A DNA stretch of 64,000 nt from a bacterium. Its GTDB lineage: Bacteria > Patescibacteriota > Minisyncoccia > Minisyncoccales > Minisyncoccaceae. Made by a program: the position numbers and the translations under genes. Below are positions 9,798 through 18,733 of this stretch, piece after piece. The notes under the pieces are model-generated. The model did no database searches and had not been told where the DNA came from. It saw nothing but the letters and a program-made list of their open reading frames with translations. The stretch is from NCBI GenBank assembly GCA_023228085.1, contig JALOBW010000001.1, positions 124,001 through 188,000 of the forward strand. The letters run 5' to 3'. Every line of letters starts with the position of its first letter. Within the stretch, counting starts at the first letter, position 1.

Positions 9798-10016
9798 ATG
9801 GTTGCTACTAAAAAACCAGCTGCTAAAAAAGTAGTTAAGAAAACAACTGCTAAAAAACCAGCTGCTAAAAAAACAACTGCTAAAAAACCAGCTGCTAAAA
9901 AAGTAGTTAAGAAAACAACTGCTAAGAAAGTAGTTAAAAAACCAGCTGCTAAAAAAGTAGTTAAGAAAACAACTGCTAAAAAACCAGCTGCTAAAAAAAC
10001 AGCAAAAAAGAAGTAA
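9798..10016 (+). CDS. Lys/Ala-rich histone H1-like DNA-binding protein
   Basis: This 72-residue protein is built almost entirely from Lys, Ala, Thr, Val and Pro. It has the repeated units 'AAKKVVKKTTAKKP' and 'AAKKTTAKKP'. Such compositions match the C-terminal domain of histone H1 and bacterial H1-like proteins (Hc1, AlgP-type tails), which bind DNA without sequence specificity and condense it. The repeats are also nearly identical at the DNA level (GCTAAAAAACCAGCTGCT recurs), so the gene probably changes length by slippage. It is monocistronic, with its own upstream region and terminator. Confidence 0.8.
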   Translation: MVATKKPAAKKVVKKTTAKKPAAKKTTAKKPAAKKVVKKTTAKKVVKKPAAKKVVKKTTAKKPAAKKTAKKK

Positions 10017-10031
10017 TTTACTTGCTTCTAT

Positions 10032-10062
10032 AACAACCCTTCAAAAGAGGGTTGTTTTATTA
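10032..10062 (+). terminator. Terminator of the histone-like gene
   Basis: A perfect 9-bp stem (AACAACCCT at 10032-10040, AGGGTTGTT at 10048-10056) is followed by TTATTAT. Confidence 0.88.
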
Positions 10063-10121
10063 TACCTTTATGATATTATTGGCTTGGAAGGGTAAATAAC
10101 AAAATAATATTTGCAAGGCCT

Positions 10122-10463
10122 ATGAAATTTAACATTAAATCAAAAACAATGTTAGTTGATAATAGGATTAAAGAATTTATCGAAAAAAAGATTGGTTCTT
10201 TAGCAAAGATTATTCCAAAAAGTGAAATAATTCCTGTTGATGTGGAAATAGAAAAAAACCAAAATCATCAAAAGGGGGATATATATAAAGTGGTTGTTCA
10301 GTTTCTTTTAAAGGGCGGAAAATTAATTCGTGCTGTAGAAAAAAAAGAAACTTTTAGATTAGCAATTTCAAAAGTGAAAGATGAGCTAGAAGTTCAGGTT
10401 AAAAAATATGACCATAAGCCAGAATCACAGCGAAAGAAAGCGTTAAAAATTAGTACAGAATAA
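10122..10463 (+). CDS. hpf: Ribosome hibernation promoting factor (HPF/RaiA family)
   Basis: This 113-residue protein has the S30EA/YfiA fold pattern. The N-terminal 'MKFNIKSKTMLVDNRIKEFIEKKIG' strand-helix is followed by the conserved 'YKVVVQFLLKGGKLIRAVEKKETFRLAISKVKDELEVQVKKYDHK' region; both are described here by their start and end phrases. It lacks the long C-terminal domain, so it is the short form. Family members bind the 30S decoding centre and help inactivate or dimerise ribosomes when growth slows. It lies directly upstream of secA, the common arrangement in many bacteria. Confidence 0.88.
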   Translation: MKFNIKSKTMLVDNRIKEFIEKKIGSLAKIIPKSEIIPVDVEIEKNQNHQKGDIYKVVVQFLLKGGKLIRAVEKKETFRLAISKVKDELEVQVKKYDHKPESQRKKALKISTE

Positions 10464-10492
10464 TTTTTTTTGGAGATAACTTGGAATACAAA

Positions 10493-10527
10493 AAGAGCCA
10501 AATGAAATTATTTTGGCTTTTTATTTT
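10493..10527 (+). terminator. Probable terminator between hpf and secA
   Basis: AAAAAGAGCCAAA (10493-10505) can pair imperfectly with TTTGGCTTTTT (10512-10522), followed by ATTTT. An in-frame TTG lies within this hairpin and is an unlikely secA start. Confidence 0.6.
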
Positions 10528-10539
10528 ATGTATAAAAAT

Positions 10540-13005
10540 ATGTCAATTATAGATTCATTGTTCGGTAATGCAAACAAAAAGTATATTCAGAAGTTGCAAC
10601 CCGTAATAAAAAAAATAAATCTTCTAGAGGAAGAATATAAAAAACTTTCCGATGATGATTTAAAAAATAAGACAACTGTTTTTAAACAGAGATTGCAAGC
10701 AGGAGAAACTTTGGATGACATATTGCCTGAGGCTTTTGCTGCTACTAGAGAAGCTTCTAGAAGAAATCTTGATAAGAGGCATTATGATGTCCAATTAATC
10801 GGAGGAATGTGCCTTCACGCCGGAAAAATAGTGGAGATGCGTACAGGAGAAGGAAAAACTTTAGTGGCTACGTGTCCATTGTATCTTAATGCTCTTGAGG
10901 GAAAAGGATGTCACTTAGTCACTGTGAATGATTATCTGAGTCGTCGTGATGCGGTTTGGATGGGGCAAATATATTATGCACTAGGACTTTCTACTGGATG
11001 CATAAATCATGATCAGTCTTTCATATATGATCCTACTTTTATTACTGAAAAAGAGGAGGATAAAGATAAAAAAAGAGATGAATTGGGAGGATTTAGGGTG
11101 GTTCAAGATTATTTAAGACCTTGTAGTAGAAAAGAAGCTTATAGTGCCGATATTACATATGGAACAAACAATGAATTCGGTTTTGATTATTTGAAGGATA
11201 ATATGGTTTATAGACTAGAAGACAAAACTCAGCGGGGATTTAATTTTGCAATAGTTGATGAAGTTGACTCTATTTTAATTGATGAAGCTAGGACACCTTT
11301 AATCATATCTGCTCCTGACGCTGAGAGTTCTTCTTGGTATTCTGATTTTTCAAAAATTACTCCTCAATTATCAGAAGGTGATTATGAGGTTGATGAAAAG
11401 GTAAAGTCTGTAGTATTGACCGAACAAGGAATAGAAAGAATAGAAAAAATTCTTAATATTGGAAATATATATAATGAAAAAGGTATAAAATATGTTCATC
11501 ATTTAGAGCAAGCATTAAAGGCTGAAATACTTTTTAAAAAGGATAAGGATTACATCGTGAAAGATAACGAAATAATCATAGTTGATCAATTTACTGGAAG
11601 ATTAATGCCGGGAAGAAGATGGTCTGGGGGACTTCATCAAGCCATTGAAGCAAAAGAGGGGGTGGCTGTTCAGGCAGAATCTATGACTTTGGCTTCTGTG
11701 ACCTTTCAGAATTATTTCAGATTATATGATAAATTAGGTGGAATGACTGGTACAGCCGAAACATCAGCTGAAGAGTTTGATAAGGTTTATCACGTAGATG
11801 TAATTATAATCCCAACAAATAAGCCTGCAATTAGGAAGGATTTACCCGATAGGATTTATAAGAATGAAAATGGAAAATTTAAAGCAATAGCTGAGGAAAT
11901 AAAAGTAAGACACGAAAAAGGTCAGCCAGTATTAGTTGGTACTACTTCTATTGATAAAAACGAAAGACTGAGTTTGATTTTGCAAAGGGGAGGAATTCCT
12001 CATAAAGTATTAAATGCTAAGCATCACGAAGAAGAGGGTGCAATAATTGCTCAGGCAGGAAAACCTGGAGCAGTCACAATCGCAACGAATATGGCTGGTA
12101 GGGGTGTGGATATTTTGCTTGGAGGGAATCCTCCATCTGAGGACGATAAAAAGAAAGTTATGGAATTAGGCGGGCTTTATGTAATCGGTACCGAAAGACA
12201 CGAGGCTAGAAGAATTGATAATCAACTTAGGGGTAGAGCAGGGCGTCAAGGTGATCCTGGCTCAACTCAGTTTTATGTATCACTAGATGATGATGTAATT
12301 AGGATATTTGGGGGGGATAGATTAAAGGCGATAATGGAAAAACTAAATTTTCCTGAAGATCTTCCTATAGAAAATGGATTTATCTCAAAAAGCATTGAGT
12401 CTGCTCAGACAAAAATTGAAGGTGCTAATTTTGATTCAAGAAAATACACTTTGGAATATGACGATGTATTGAATAAACATAGAGACGTTTTTTATAGACA
12501 AAGATATGCAATACTTGAAAAGTCTGAAAAAGGCGATTTAAAAAATGAAATGCTGTCTCTATTTGAAAAAAATAATGTTCCAAAGGACCAATACGATAAA
12601 AAAGAAGCAGAAATTGGAAGTGAAAATATGAGGCAAGCTGAAAAAATAATTTCACTTAGGGTGATGGATGTTTTTTGGACAGAACATCTGGAAAATATGG
12701 AACATTTGCGAGAGTCAGTACGTTTGCGTGCCTATGGACAGAGGGATCCTTTAGTGGAATACAAAAAGGAGGGCAATATTCTTTTTAGAAATATGACGAG
12801 TAATTTTGAGAGCGCGATAATTAATTCTATATTAAATCTTGCTCCAGCAAATAATGCTCCAATTCCTCAAGCCCAAACCGAAAATGAAAAACTAATTGAG
12901 GAGAGAAGTAATTCCGAAGAAAAAATAACAGAGGGAAGTGTGGGAAGAAATGATCTATGTCCGTGTGGATCTGGGTTAAAATACAAGAAGTGTTGCGGAA
13001 AATAA
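10540..13005 (+). CDS. secA: Preprotein translocase ATPase SecA
   Basis: This 821-residue motor drives proteins through SecYEG. The N-terminus 'MSIIDSLFGNANKKYIQKL' matches SecA. Walker A (MRTGEGKTLVA) is near residue 100, the DEAD-type motif 'DEVDSILIDEARTPL' follows, and helicase-like motifs 'GTTSIDKNERLS', 'TNMAGRGVDI' and 'QLRGRAGRQGDPG' are present. The C-terminal zinc site is CPCGSGLKYKKCCGK. I chose the ATG at 10540. The ATG at 10528 and a TTG at 10513 are also in frame, but the TTG sits in a terminator hairpin. SecA, SecD and SecF all lie within 8 kb here. Confidence 0.97.
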   Translation: MSIIDSLFGNANKKYIQKLQPVIKKINLLEEEYKKLSDDDLKNKTTVFKQRLQAGETLDDILPEAFAATREASRRNLDKRHYDVQLIGGMCLHAGKIVEMRTGEGKTLVATCPLYLNALEGKGCHLVTVNDYLSRRDAVWMGQIYYALGLSTGCINHDQSFIYDPTFITEKEEDKDKKRDELGGFRVVQDYLRPCSRKEAYSADITYGTNNEFGFDYLKDNMVYRLEDKTQRGFNFAIVDEVDSILIDEARTPLIISAPDAESSSWYSDFSKITPQLSEGDYEVDEKVKSVVLTEQGIERIEKILNIGNIYNEKGIKYVHHLEQALKAEILFKKDKDYIVKDNEIIIVDQFTGRLMPGRRWSGGLHQAIEAKEGVAVQAESMTLASVTFQNYFRLYDKLGGMTGTAETSAEEFDKVYHVDVIIIPTNKPAIRKDLPDRIYKNENGKFKAIAEEIKVRHEKGQPVLVGTTSIDKNERLSLILQRGGIPHKVLNAKHHEEEGAIIAQAGKPGAVTIATNMAGRGVDILLGGNPPSEDDKKKVMELGGLYVIGTERHEARRIDNQLRGRAGRQGDPGSTQFYVSLDDDVIRIFGGDRLKAIMEKLNFPEDLPIENGFISKSIESAQTKIEGANFDSRKYTLEYDDVLNKHRDVFYRQRYAILEKSEKGDLKNEMLSLFEKNNVPKDQYDKKEAEIGSENMRQAEKIISLRVMDVFWTEHLENMEHLRESVRLRAYGQRDPLVEYKKEGNILFRNMTSNFESAIINSILNLAPANNAPIPQAQTENEKLIEERSNSEEKITEGSVGRNDLCPCGSGLKYKKCCGK

Positions 13006-13032
13006 AAATATTATAATAAATTTTAAAATCAT

Positions 13033-13500
13033 ATGAGTAATTTTGATAGAATATTTGGTTCAGGACCGATAGGATTACTTATAAGCTTGGTATTATTATT
13101 TTTTGCATTTTATCTAAAAGATTTGTTTGATATTCCGAAAATATTTATTGCCCAGGATTCTATACGTCTGCTAATTTTTATAATTTTAACTATTGTTAGT
13201 GGTGTAATTATAGTTTGGAGTATCGTTTCACTAAACCCAAAATTAAGAGGAAAAACCCTCGTCACAACAGGAGCTTTAAAATACTTTCGTCATCCTTTGT
13301 ATGCCGCATTCCTAACTTTTTTTAATTTTGGATTGGCGATTTTATTAAATAATTGGATATTTATCGTTTGGGCAGTCATTCTTCATCCTATATGGCATTT
13401 ACTTATTATTAAAGAAGAAAAGATGTTAAAAGAAATTTTCCCTAATGATTACGAAGATTATTGCAAGAAGACAGGAAGGTTTTTCCCTAAAATATTTTAA
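13033..13500 (+). CDS. Isoprenylcysteine carboxyl methyltransferase-like membrane protein
   Basis: This 155-residue protein has about four membrane helices. It carries the ICMT/PEMT-type C-terminal signature: 'GALKYFRHPLYAA' followed about 55 residues later by 'KEEKMLKEIFPNDYEDYCKK' and 'GRFFPKIF'. Family members methylate lipids or C-terminal carboxylates using S-adenosylmethionine. The bacterial substrate is generally unknown and cannot be read here. It begins 27 nt after secA and may be in the same transcription unit. Confidence 0.8.
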   Translation: MSNFDRIFGSGPIGLLISLVLLFFAFYLKDLFDIPKIFIAQDSIRLLIFIILTIVSGVIIVWSIVSLNPKLRGKTLVTTGALKYFRHPLYAAFLTFFNFGLAILLNNWIFIVWAVILHPIWHLLIIKEEKMLKEIFPNDYEDYCKKTGRFFPKIF

Positions 13501-13565
13501 AATTTAATATATTATTAAAATATTGTCTACCAAGTTTACGAAAGACAAAGTTGTGGATTCGGCAG

Positions 13566-13694
13566 ATGGGCAAATGGAAAAAATCAATTGGGCAGAAACT
13601 TCCCGGCCTCCTATTAACCCCTGTGGTTAATTATAGAAATATAAAAAGTGTGACTAAAAGAAACAATAATTTTTTAAGCTATAAAAAGAATTAA
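13566..13694 (+). CDS. Possible 42-residue basic small protein
   Basis: An ATG at 13566 opens a 42-codon frame encoding a Lys/Asn-rich peptide that starts 'MGKWKKSIGQKLPGLLLTP'. It ends 6 nt before the deaminase-like gene, so it could be the first gene of that unit. The same stretch contains a small hairpin (TTAACC/GGTTAA, about 13613-13629), so the region may instead be an untranslated leader. There is no clear ribosome-binding site. I recognise no family. Confidence 0.25.
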   Translation: MGKWKKSIGQKLPGLLLTPVVNYRNIKSVTKRNNNFLSYKKN

Positions 13695-13700
13695 AAAATA

Positions 13701-14189
13701 ATGCAATATCTTAAGGGCGAGAAAGAAAAGGAAGCAATAAAATGGATGAATAGCGCTGGTCAAGTTGCAAAATCTGCTCTATGTCATAGGGCAAAATGTG
13801 GCGCTGTAATAGTAATGAATGGTGAAATAATTGGAAGCGGGTATAATGCCCCGCCTCTTAATGATGAAAAAAACAGGACTTGTAGTGTACGAGACTATAA
13901 AACAAAGCCTGGATATGACAGGACATGTTGCATTCATGCTGAGTGGAGAGCTATGGTAGATGCTCTTAAAAAATATCCCGATAGAGTAAAAGGTTCCAAG
14001 CTTTATTTTTGTAGAGTTTCGGATGGGGGAGAGATATTAAAATCTGGAAAACCTTTTTGTACAGTTTGTAGTCGCTTAGCGTTGGATATAGGAATAGGGC
14101 ATTTTTTGCTTTGGCACGAAGAAGGTATTTGTGAATATGGTACTGATGAATACAATAAATTATCGCATCAATATATTTATGGAGAATAA
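13701..14189 (+). CDS. dCMP-deaminase-like zinc enzyme
   Basis: This 162-residue protein belongs to the cytidine/deoxycytidylate deaminase superfamily. The zinc-ligand and catalytic pair is 'CCIHAEWRAM' (H-x-E near residue 77). The two cysteine ligands are in 'PFCTVCSRLALD'. A preceding 'KCGAVIVMNGEIIGSGYNAPP' segment is typical of dCMP deaminases and related editing enzymes (given here as start and end landmarks). The likely role is deamination of dCMP or another nucleotide. The substrate is not certain, since 'HAEWRAM' differs from the usual HAExNA. Confidence 0.8.
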   Translation: MQYLKGEKEKEAIKWMNSAGQVAKSALCHRAKCGAVIVMNGEIIGSGYNAPPLNDEKNRTCSVRDYKTKPGYDRTCCIHAEWRAMVDALKKYPDRVKGSKLYFCRVSDGGEILKSGKPFCTVCSRLALDIGIGHFLLWHEEGICEYGTDEYNKLSHQYIYGE

Positions 14190-14248
14190 TTTGATGCAGT
14201 AAATAAATAGTGTTATTATATTTGTAATAATAATTAAAATACAAAAAA

Positions 14249-15280
14249 ATGACCGAAGAACACAAAGAACAACACAAAGAAGAAATGAAGCATACAAAAA
14301 AACGAAAAAAATTAACAAAAGGATTTTTGGTAGGTTTTTTTGCTGGCTTGATTTTGGCTGGATTATGCTTCGGAGGATATTGGATGTATGGAAAAGTAGG
14401 AGAAAAGATGAAGAATCTTGCAACAATGGATGCTGGAAGTCTTTCTATTGACGAAATCAAGAAAACAACCACCGATTTTATAAATGAGAAGCTAATGAAT
14501 GGTGGCAAAATTAAAGATTTATCAATTTTGGATAAAAAAGCTTACTATAATTTAAAGATTGATATTGACGGGACTAATAGTGTTGAAACGATTGTTTCTG
14601 CCGACGGTACAAAGTTTTGTGTAAGTGCGATGGAAATAGAAAAAAAGAAAGAGGTTGTTAAAGCCGATAAACCAAATGTTGAGTTGTTCGTTATGAGTCA
14701 TTGTCCATATGGAACACAGATAGAGAAGGGAATAATACCTGCGATTGAAGCACTTGGAGATAAGGTTGACTTTAGTTTAAAGTTTTGTAGTTATGCAATG
14801 CATGGAGAAGAAGAATTAAAAGAACAGTTAAATCAATACTGTATTCAAAAAGAACAAAAAGATAAATTAATTCCTTATTTAAAATGCTTCTTGAGTGCTG
14901 GTAATTCTGCAAGCTGCGTTGTTAGTACTGGAGTAGATAAAGCTAAAATGGATGCATGCGCTACTAGTAGCGATAAAGAATTTAGCGTAATGGCTAATTT
15001 TAAAAACAAGATTGGATATCAGGGAGATTTTCCTGGCTTTACAGTATTCCAAGCAGATAATGAAAAGTACAAAGTACAAGGCTCTCCAACTCTAGTAATT
15101 AATGGAAGCATAAATGAGAACGCGGGGAGGAGTAGCGCAGATTTATTAAAGGCAATTTGCGAGACTTATAATAATGCTCCAGAGGGATGTAAGGCATCTT
15201 TATCGCCAGAAACCCCAGCTCCAGGATTTGGAAGTGCAAGTACTAGTGCGACAAATTCTAATGCTGGATGTTCTCAATAA
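14249..15280 (+). CDS. Membrane-anchored DsbA/thioredoxin-fold protein
   Basis: This 343-residue protein has a charged cytoplasmic N-terminus of about 28 residues, one membrane segment (about 29-50), an alpha/beta region, and a C-terminal thioredoxin-fold domain. The active-site-like motif is 'SHCPYG' near residue 151. Further cysteine pairs follow, including 'KFCSYAMHGEE', 'YCIQKE', 'LKCFLSAGNSASC' and 'AICETYNNAPEGC'. A cis-Pro-type loop 'VQGSPTLVING' is also visible. It probably acts as an extracytoplasmic thiol oxidant or isomerase. The CPYG motif with many extra Cys resembles GILT-like and archaeal disulfide proteins. A terminator follows. Confidence 0.8.
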   Translation: MTEEHKEQHKEEMKHTKKRKKLTKGFLVGFFAGLILAGLCFGGYWMYGKVGEKMKNLATMDAGSLSIDEIKKTTTDFINEKLMNGGKIKDLSILDKKAYYNLKIDIDGTNSVETIVSADGTKFCVSAMEIEKKKEVVKADKPNVELFVMSHCPYGTQIEKGIIPAIEALGDKVDFSLKFCSYAMHGEEELKEQLNQYCIQKEQKDKLIPYLKCFLSAGNSASCVVSTGVDKAKMDACATSSDKEFSVMANFKNKIGYQGDFPGFTVFQADNEKYKVQGSPTLVINGSINENAGRSSADLLKAICETYNNAPEGCKASLSPETPAPGFGSASTSATNSNAGCSQ

Positions 15281-15301
15281 TTTGTATAAAATTAACAAAA
15301 G

Positions 15302-15329
15302 CAAAGACAATATGTCTTTGTTTTTTATT
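15302..15329 (+). terminator. Terminator after the thioredoxin-fold gene
   Basis: An 8-bp stem (CAAAGACA-ATA-TGTCTTTG, 15302-15320) is followed by TTTTTTATT. Confidence 0.85.
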
Positions 15330-15371
15330 AATTATTGGTATATATAGTATTATAAGAATAAATAATAACTT

Positions 15372-16118
15372 ATGAGTTATTCAATAGTTGTCGCTTTCTT
15401 AGGAATAATTTTTGTTGCTTCTCTATCTTTTTTAGGTTTTTTATTTTTTAAACTAAAGCAAGATGCTTTAAAAAAACTTTTATTAGTTTTGGTTAGTTTT
15501 TCGGCTGGTGCATTAATAGGCGATGTTTTTTTTCATTTATTACCTGAAGTTATTGAGGAAAATCCTGATAATATGTGGGTATGGGTTTCGGTTATTTTGG
15601 GTCTTATAGTCTTTTTTATACTAGAAAAAATTATTCATTGGAGACATTGTCATATACCTACATCAAAAGATCATCCTCATGAATTTGGCATAATGAACTT
15701 AATAGGAGATGCTTTGCATAATTTTTTGGATGGATTAATTATAGTCGGAGCATTTTTAATAGACTTTAATCTTGGTATTGCTACTATTCTAGCGGTTATT
15801 GCTCACGAGGTTCCTCAGAAAATAGGGGATTTTGGGATATTAGTTTATGCAGGTTATAGTAGACTAAAAGCAATGATATTAAACTTTATTTTCTCCTTAA
15901 TTTCAATTTTGGGTGGATTTTTAGCCTTGTTTTGGATAAATAACGAATTGATTTTATCTTTATTGGCATCGTTTACAGCAGGAAGCTTTGTTTATATTGC
16001 AGTGGCAGATTTAATTCCTGAGATAAAGAAAGAAACCTCAACAAAATACTCATTTATTCAGCTTTTTAGTATAATAATTGGGATAATAATGATGTATTTA
16101 TTAAAAGTTTTTGTCTAG
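15372..16118 (+). CDS. ZIP family divalent metal transporter
   Basis: This 248-residue protein has about eight membrane helices. It contains both ZIP metal-site motifs: 'GDALHNFLDGLIIVGAF' in helix IV and 'AHEVPQKIGDFGILVYAGYS' in helix V. His-rich residues in the cytoplasmic loop (HWRHCHIPTSKDHPHE) are typical. It most likely imports zinc or another divalent metal. It has its own upstream gap and is followed by the secD promoter. Confidence 0.92.
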   Translation: MSYSIVVAFLGIIFVASLSFLGFLFFKLKQDALKKLLLVLVSFSAGALIGDVFFHLLPEVIEENPDNMWVWVSVILGLIVFFILEKIIHWRHCHIPTSKDHPHEFGIMNLIGDALHNFLDGLIIVGAFLIDFNLGIATILAVIAHEVPQKIGDFGILVYAGYSRLKAMILNFIFSLISILGGFLALFWINNELILSLLASFTAGSFVYIAVADLIPEIKKETSTKYSFIQLFSIIIGIIMMYLLKVFV

Positions 16119-16126
16119 TTTTTGAT

Positions 16127-16155
16127 TTGACTTTCAGAGATTTTAAGCATATATT
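16127..16155 (+). promoter_or_regulatory. Probable sigma-70 promoter upstream of secD
   Basis: TTGACT (16127-16132) and TATATT (16150-16155) are separated by exactly 17 nt. The predicted leader to the secD start is about 90 nt. Confidence 0.6.
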
Positions 16156-16249
16156 ATAGCTCAGAAAGGAAATTGACTTAAATGGCGTTTTATTATAAAA
16201 ATAAAGAAATTATTAATTCGGAAACATCAGTTTCGCGGTTTAGAAAAAA

Positions 16250-17716
16250 ATGACTAACAAAAAACTATTCTTATCATTTATCTCTATAGTTCTTTTGGCT
16301 GTTTTGGTGGGCTTTTATAGTTATCCCAAACCATTAAATGATTTAATCGGTGTAGTTAATAAGCAATTTAATTGGACCATATCAGAATTAAAAACAAACG
16401 AGTATAAATTGGGACTTGACCTGCGAGGTGGAGTGCATTTGGAATATAAGGCTGATTTAAGTAGTGTTCCAGATAAAGAAAAGGTACAAGTAATGGAGGG
16501 TCTTAGGGATGTGATTGAAAGGAGAATCAATATTTTTGGTGTAGCTGAGCCAATTATTCAAATATATGGTCAAGATAGAATTGCCGTTGAATTGCCAGGT
16601 GTTAGTAGTATTGAAGATGCTATAAAATGGATTGGACAAACACCTCTTTTGGAATTCTACGAACAAAAAACTGATGATGAAATGAAAAAAATGGAGGATA
16701 TAGCCAAAAAGGTTCAAGAGGTTTTAGATGCAAACAAAGATAAAGATCAAGAGACTATTTTTGCTGAGGTACAAAAAATTCCCGATTGGCAGTTAGCTTA
16801 TGATAGTCCATTCAAAAAAACAGAACTTACTGGAAGATATCTTCAAAAAGCATCTGTTGATTATAATCAAATGACTTATGCTCCTGAAATTAATTTGCAA
16901 TTTAATGATGAGGGGGCAAAAATATTTGAGAAAATCACCGAGAGAAATGTAGGAAAATCTATCGCAATATTTTTGGATGGTCAATCAATAGTTGATACTA
17001 CTGGTGATGGAAAAATAGATGGTGCCGATCTTTATGCTCCAAGAGTTGAACAGAAAATTAGCGGAGGAAAGGCTGTAATCTCTGGAGGAAAAGAAACTCT
17101 TGCTGATGCAAAAGTATTAGTACAAAGATTAAATCAAGGAGCCTTACCAGTTCCACTAGGACAACCAATAGTACAACAGAAAATTGGACCAACACTTGGT
17201 GCTATATCTTTAAATAATGCCGTGCAAGCTGGGGTTGTTGGTTTTATTTTAATTGTTTCTTTTTTGATAATATTCTACAGATTACCAGGACTAGTAGCAT
17301 CTTTTGCGTTAATCGTTTATGTAATTTTATTAATGGGATTATTAAAACTGGTTTCAGTGACACTAACCTTAGCTGGAATTGGAGGATTAATTCTTTCAAT
17401 TGGTATCGCTGTTGATGCAAATATTCTTATATTTTCAAGATTGCGTGAAGAACTTAAGGCAGGAAAGGATGTATCAACTGCAATAAAAGAAGGAGCACAC
17501 AGAGCATGGCCATCAATTAGGGATGGGCACTTTGCAACAATAGTAGTTGCTTTAATACTATATATATTTGGTACAAGTTTTATCAAAGCTTTTTCATTTG
17601 CTCTTATTTTGGGTATTTTAATCAGTCTATTTTCAGCAGTCACTGTGTCAAATATTTTCTTGACGGTGGTCGCGAAAAACAAATGGATAGCTAAAACCAA
17701 AATTTTTTGGTCATAA
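16250..17716 (+). CDS. secD: Protein translocase subunit SecD
   Basis: This 488-residue membrane protein assists SecYEG-driven export. It has an N-terminal membrane helix, the P1 domain with 'LGLDLRGGVHLEYKADL', and a C-terminal block of five helices (about 325-480) with 'GGLILSIGIAVDANILIFSRLREEL', the conserved RND-like signature (cited as landmarks). The middle domain is shorter than in E. coli. secF follows after 27 nt. Confidence 0.95.
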   Translation: MTNKKLFLSFISIVLLAVLVGFYSYPKPLNDLIGVVNKQFNWTISELKTNEYKLGLDLRGGVHLEYKADLSSVPDKEKVQVMEGLRDVIERRINIFGVAEPIIQIYGQDRIAVELPGVSSIEDAIKWIGQTPLLEFYEQKTDDEMKKMEDIAKKVQEVLDANKDKDQETIFAEVQKIPDWQLAYDSPFKKTELTGRYLQKASVDYNQMTYAPEINLQFNDEGAKIFEKITERNVGKSIAIFLDGQSIVDTTGDGKIDGADLYAPRVEQKISGGKAVISGGKETLADAKVLVQRLNQGALPVPLGQPIVQQKIGPTLGAISLNNAVQAGVVGFILIVSFLIIFYRLPGLVASFALIVYVILLMGLLKLVSVTLTLAGIGGLILSIGIAVDANILIFSRLREELKAGKDVSTAIKEGAHRAWPSIRDGHFATIVVALILYIFGTSFIKAFSFALILGILISLFSAVTVSNIFLTVVAKNKWIAKTKIFWS

Positions 17717-17743
17717 TTCAGAAAAGATAAAAAAAGAACTAAT

Positions 17744-18670
17744 ATGAATTTTAACTTTTTAAAATATTCAAAACTATATTTTATTATTGGAGGTATAGCT
17801 GTAGCGTTAAGTATTTTTAGTATTTTCTTTTATGGACTAAATCCTGGAATAGATTTTGAAGGGGGGAGTTCAATTAAAATTGAATACAAAGACGGGTTAA
17901 GACCAGAAAGTGAAAGAATAAAAGAAGCTGTCTATAAAATAGAAGAAATGAAGGGTGCTGAAGTCCAAGAGGTGGGGAAAAATGAAGTTTTAATTAAAAT
18001 CAATAAAAAAGATGTAAATAGTGAGACTTATCAAAAAGTAGTCACCGAAATGAAGGGGATGGGAGAGATAATTGAGGGGTCTTCTAGTATAGAAACAATA
18101 AGTTCTCTCGTTGGTAAGGAGCTGAAAGATAAAACGTTTTTGGTGGCTATATTGGCATTAATTGCTATGCTTGCTTATATCTTCGTAGCATTTAAGAATG
18201 TTTCTTATCCCATTACTTCTCTTGAATACGGGTTATCTTCAACATTAATGCTTTTTCATGATCTTATTATACCATTAGGTATTTTTGCAGTATTAACAAA
18301 AGTATGGGGCGCACAATTAAGTATTCCAGTAATCACAGCTCTTTTAACAGTTGTTGGTTATTGTATAAATAATACTATCGTTGTTTATGATAGGATTAGA
18401 GAGAATATTAATAAGCATAGTAGTTTGTCTTACGAAGAGGTAGTTAATAAGAGTTTAAACGAAACTTTTACTAGGTGTGTTAACACTTCTTTAACAGTTA
18501 TTTTAGCTCTAATTCCTCTATATTATTTTTTCGCTAACGAAGAAAGTTTAAAGTATTTCACTTTAATTATGGGAATCGGTGTTCTTGTGGGACTATTTTC
18601 GTCGGTGTTTTTGGCGAGTCCATTGTTGGTTTGGTGGAAAAAACACAAATTTGCAAAAAGAGCCAAATAA
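17744..18670 (+). CDS. secF: Protein translocase subunit SecF
   Basis: This 308-residue partner of SecD has an N-terminal helix, the 'GLNPGIDFEGGSSIKI' segment, and five C-terminal helices. It carries the conserved 'VGYCINNTIVVYDRIRENI' motif, where most SecF proteins have a similar 'IGYSLNDTVVVFDRIREN'. The order secD-secF in one unit is standard. It ends with a basic cytoplasmic tail. Confidence 0.95.
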   Translation: MNFNFLKYSKLYFIIGGIAVALSIFSIFFYGLNPGIDFEGGSSIKIEYKDGLRPESERIKEAVYKIEEMKGAEVQEVGKNEVLIKINKKDVNSETYQKVVTEMKGMGEIIEGSSSIETISSLVGKELKDKTFLVAILALIAMLAYIFVAFKNVSYPITSLEYGLSSTLMLFHDLIIPLGIFAVLTKVWGAQLSIPVITALLTVVGYCINNTIVVYDRIRENINKHSSLSYEEVVNKSLNETFTRCVNTSLTVILALIPLYYFFANEESLKYFTLIMGIGVLVGLFSSVFLASPLLVWWKKHKFAKRAK

Positions 18671-18733
18671 GTCTTTACAAAAACCAAATAAAATGTTATT
18701 AGTATAAGTAATGTTTTAATAGAAAAATTGAGT

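Noticed and set aside
10513..10539. Upstream TTG start for secA.
   Set aside because: It sits in the hpf terminator hairpin, and the N-terminus from ATG 10540 matches the SecA family.
13966..14508. A 180-codon minus-strand frame.
   Set aside because: It is antisense to the deaminase-like and thioredoxin-fold genes, which have clear motifs, and its product is low-complexity.
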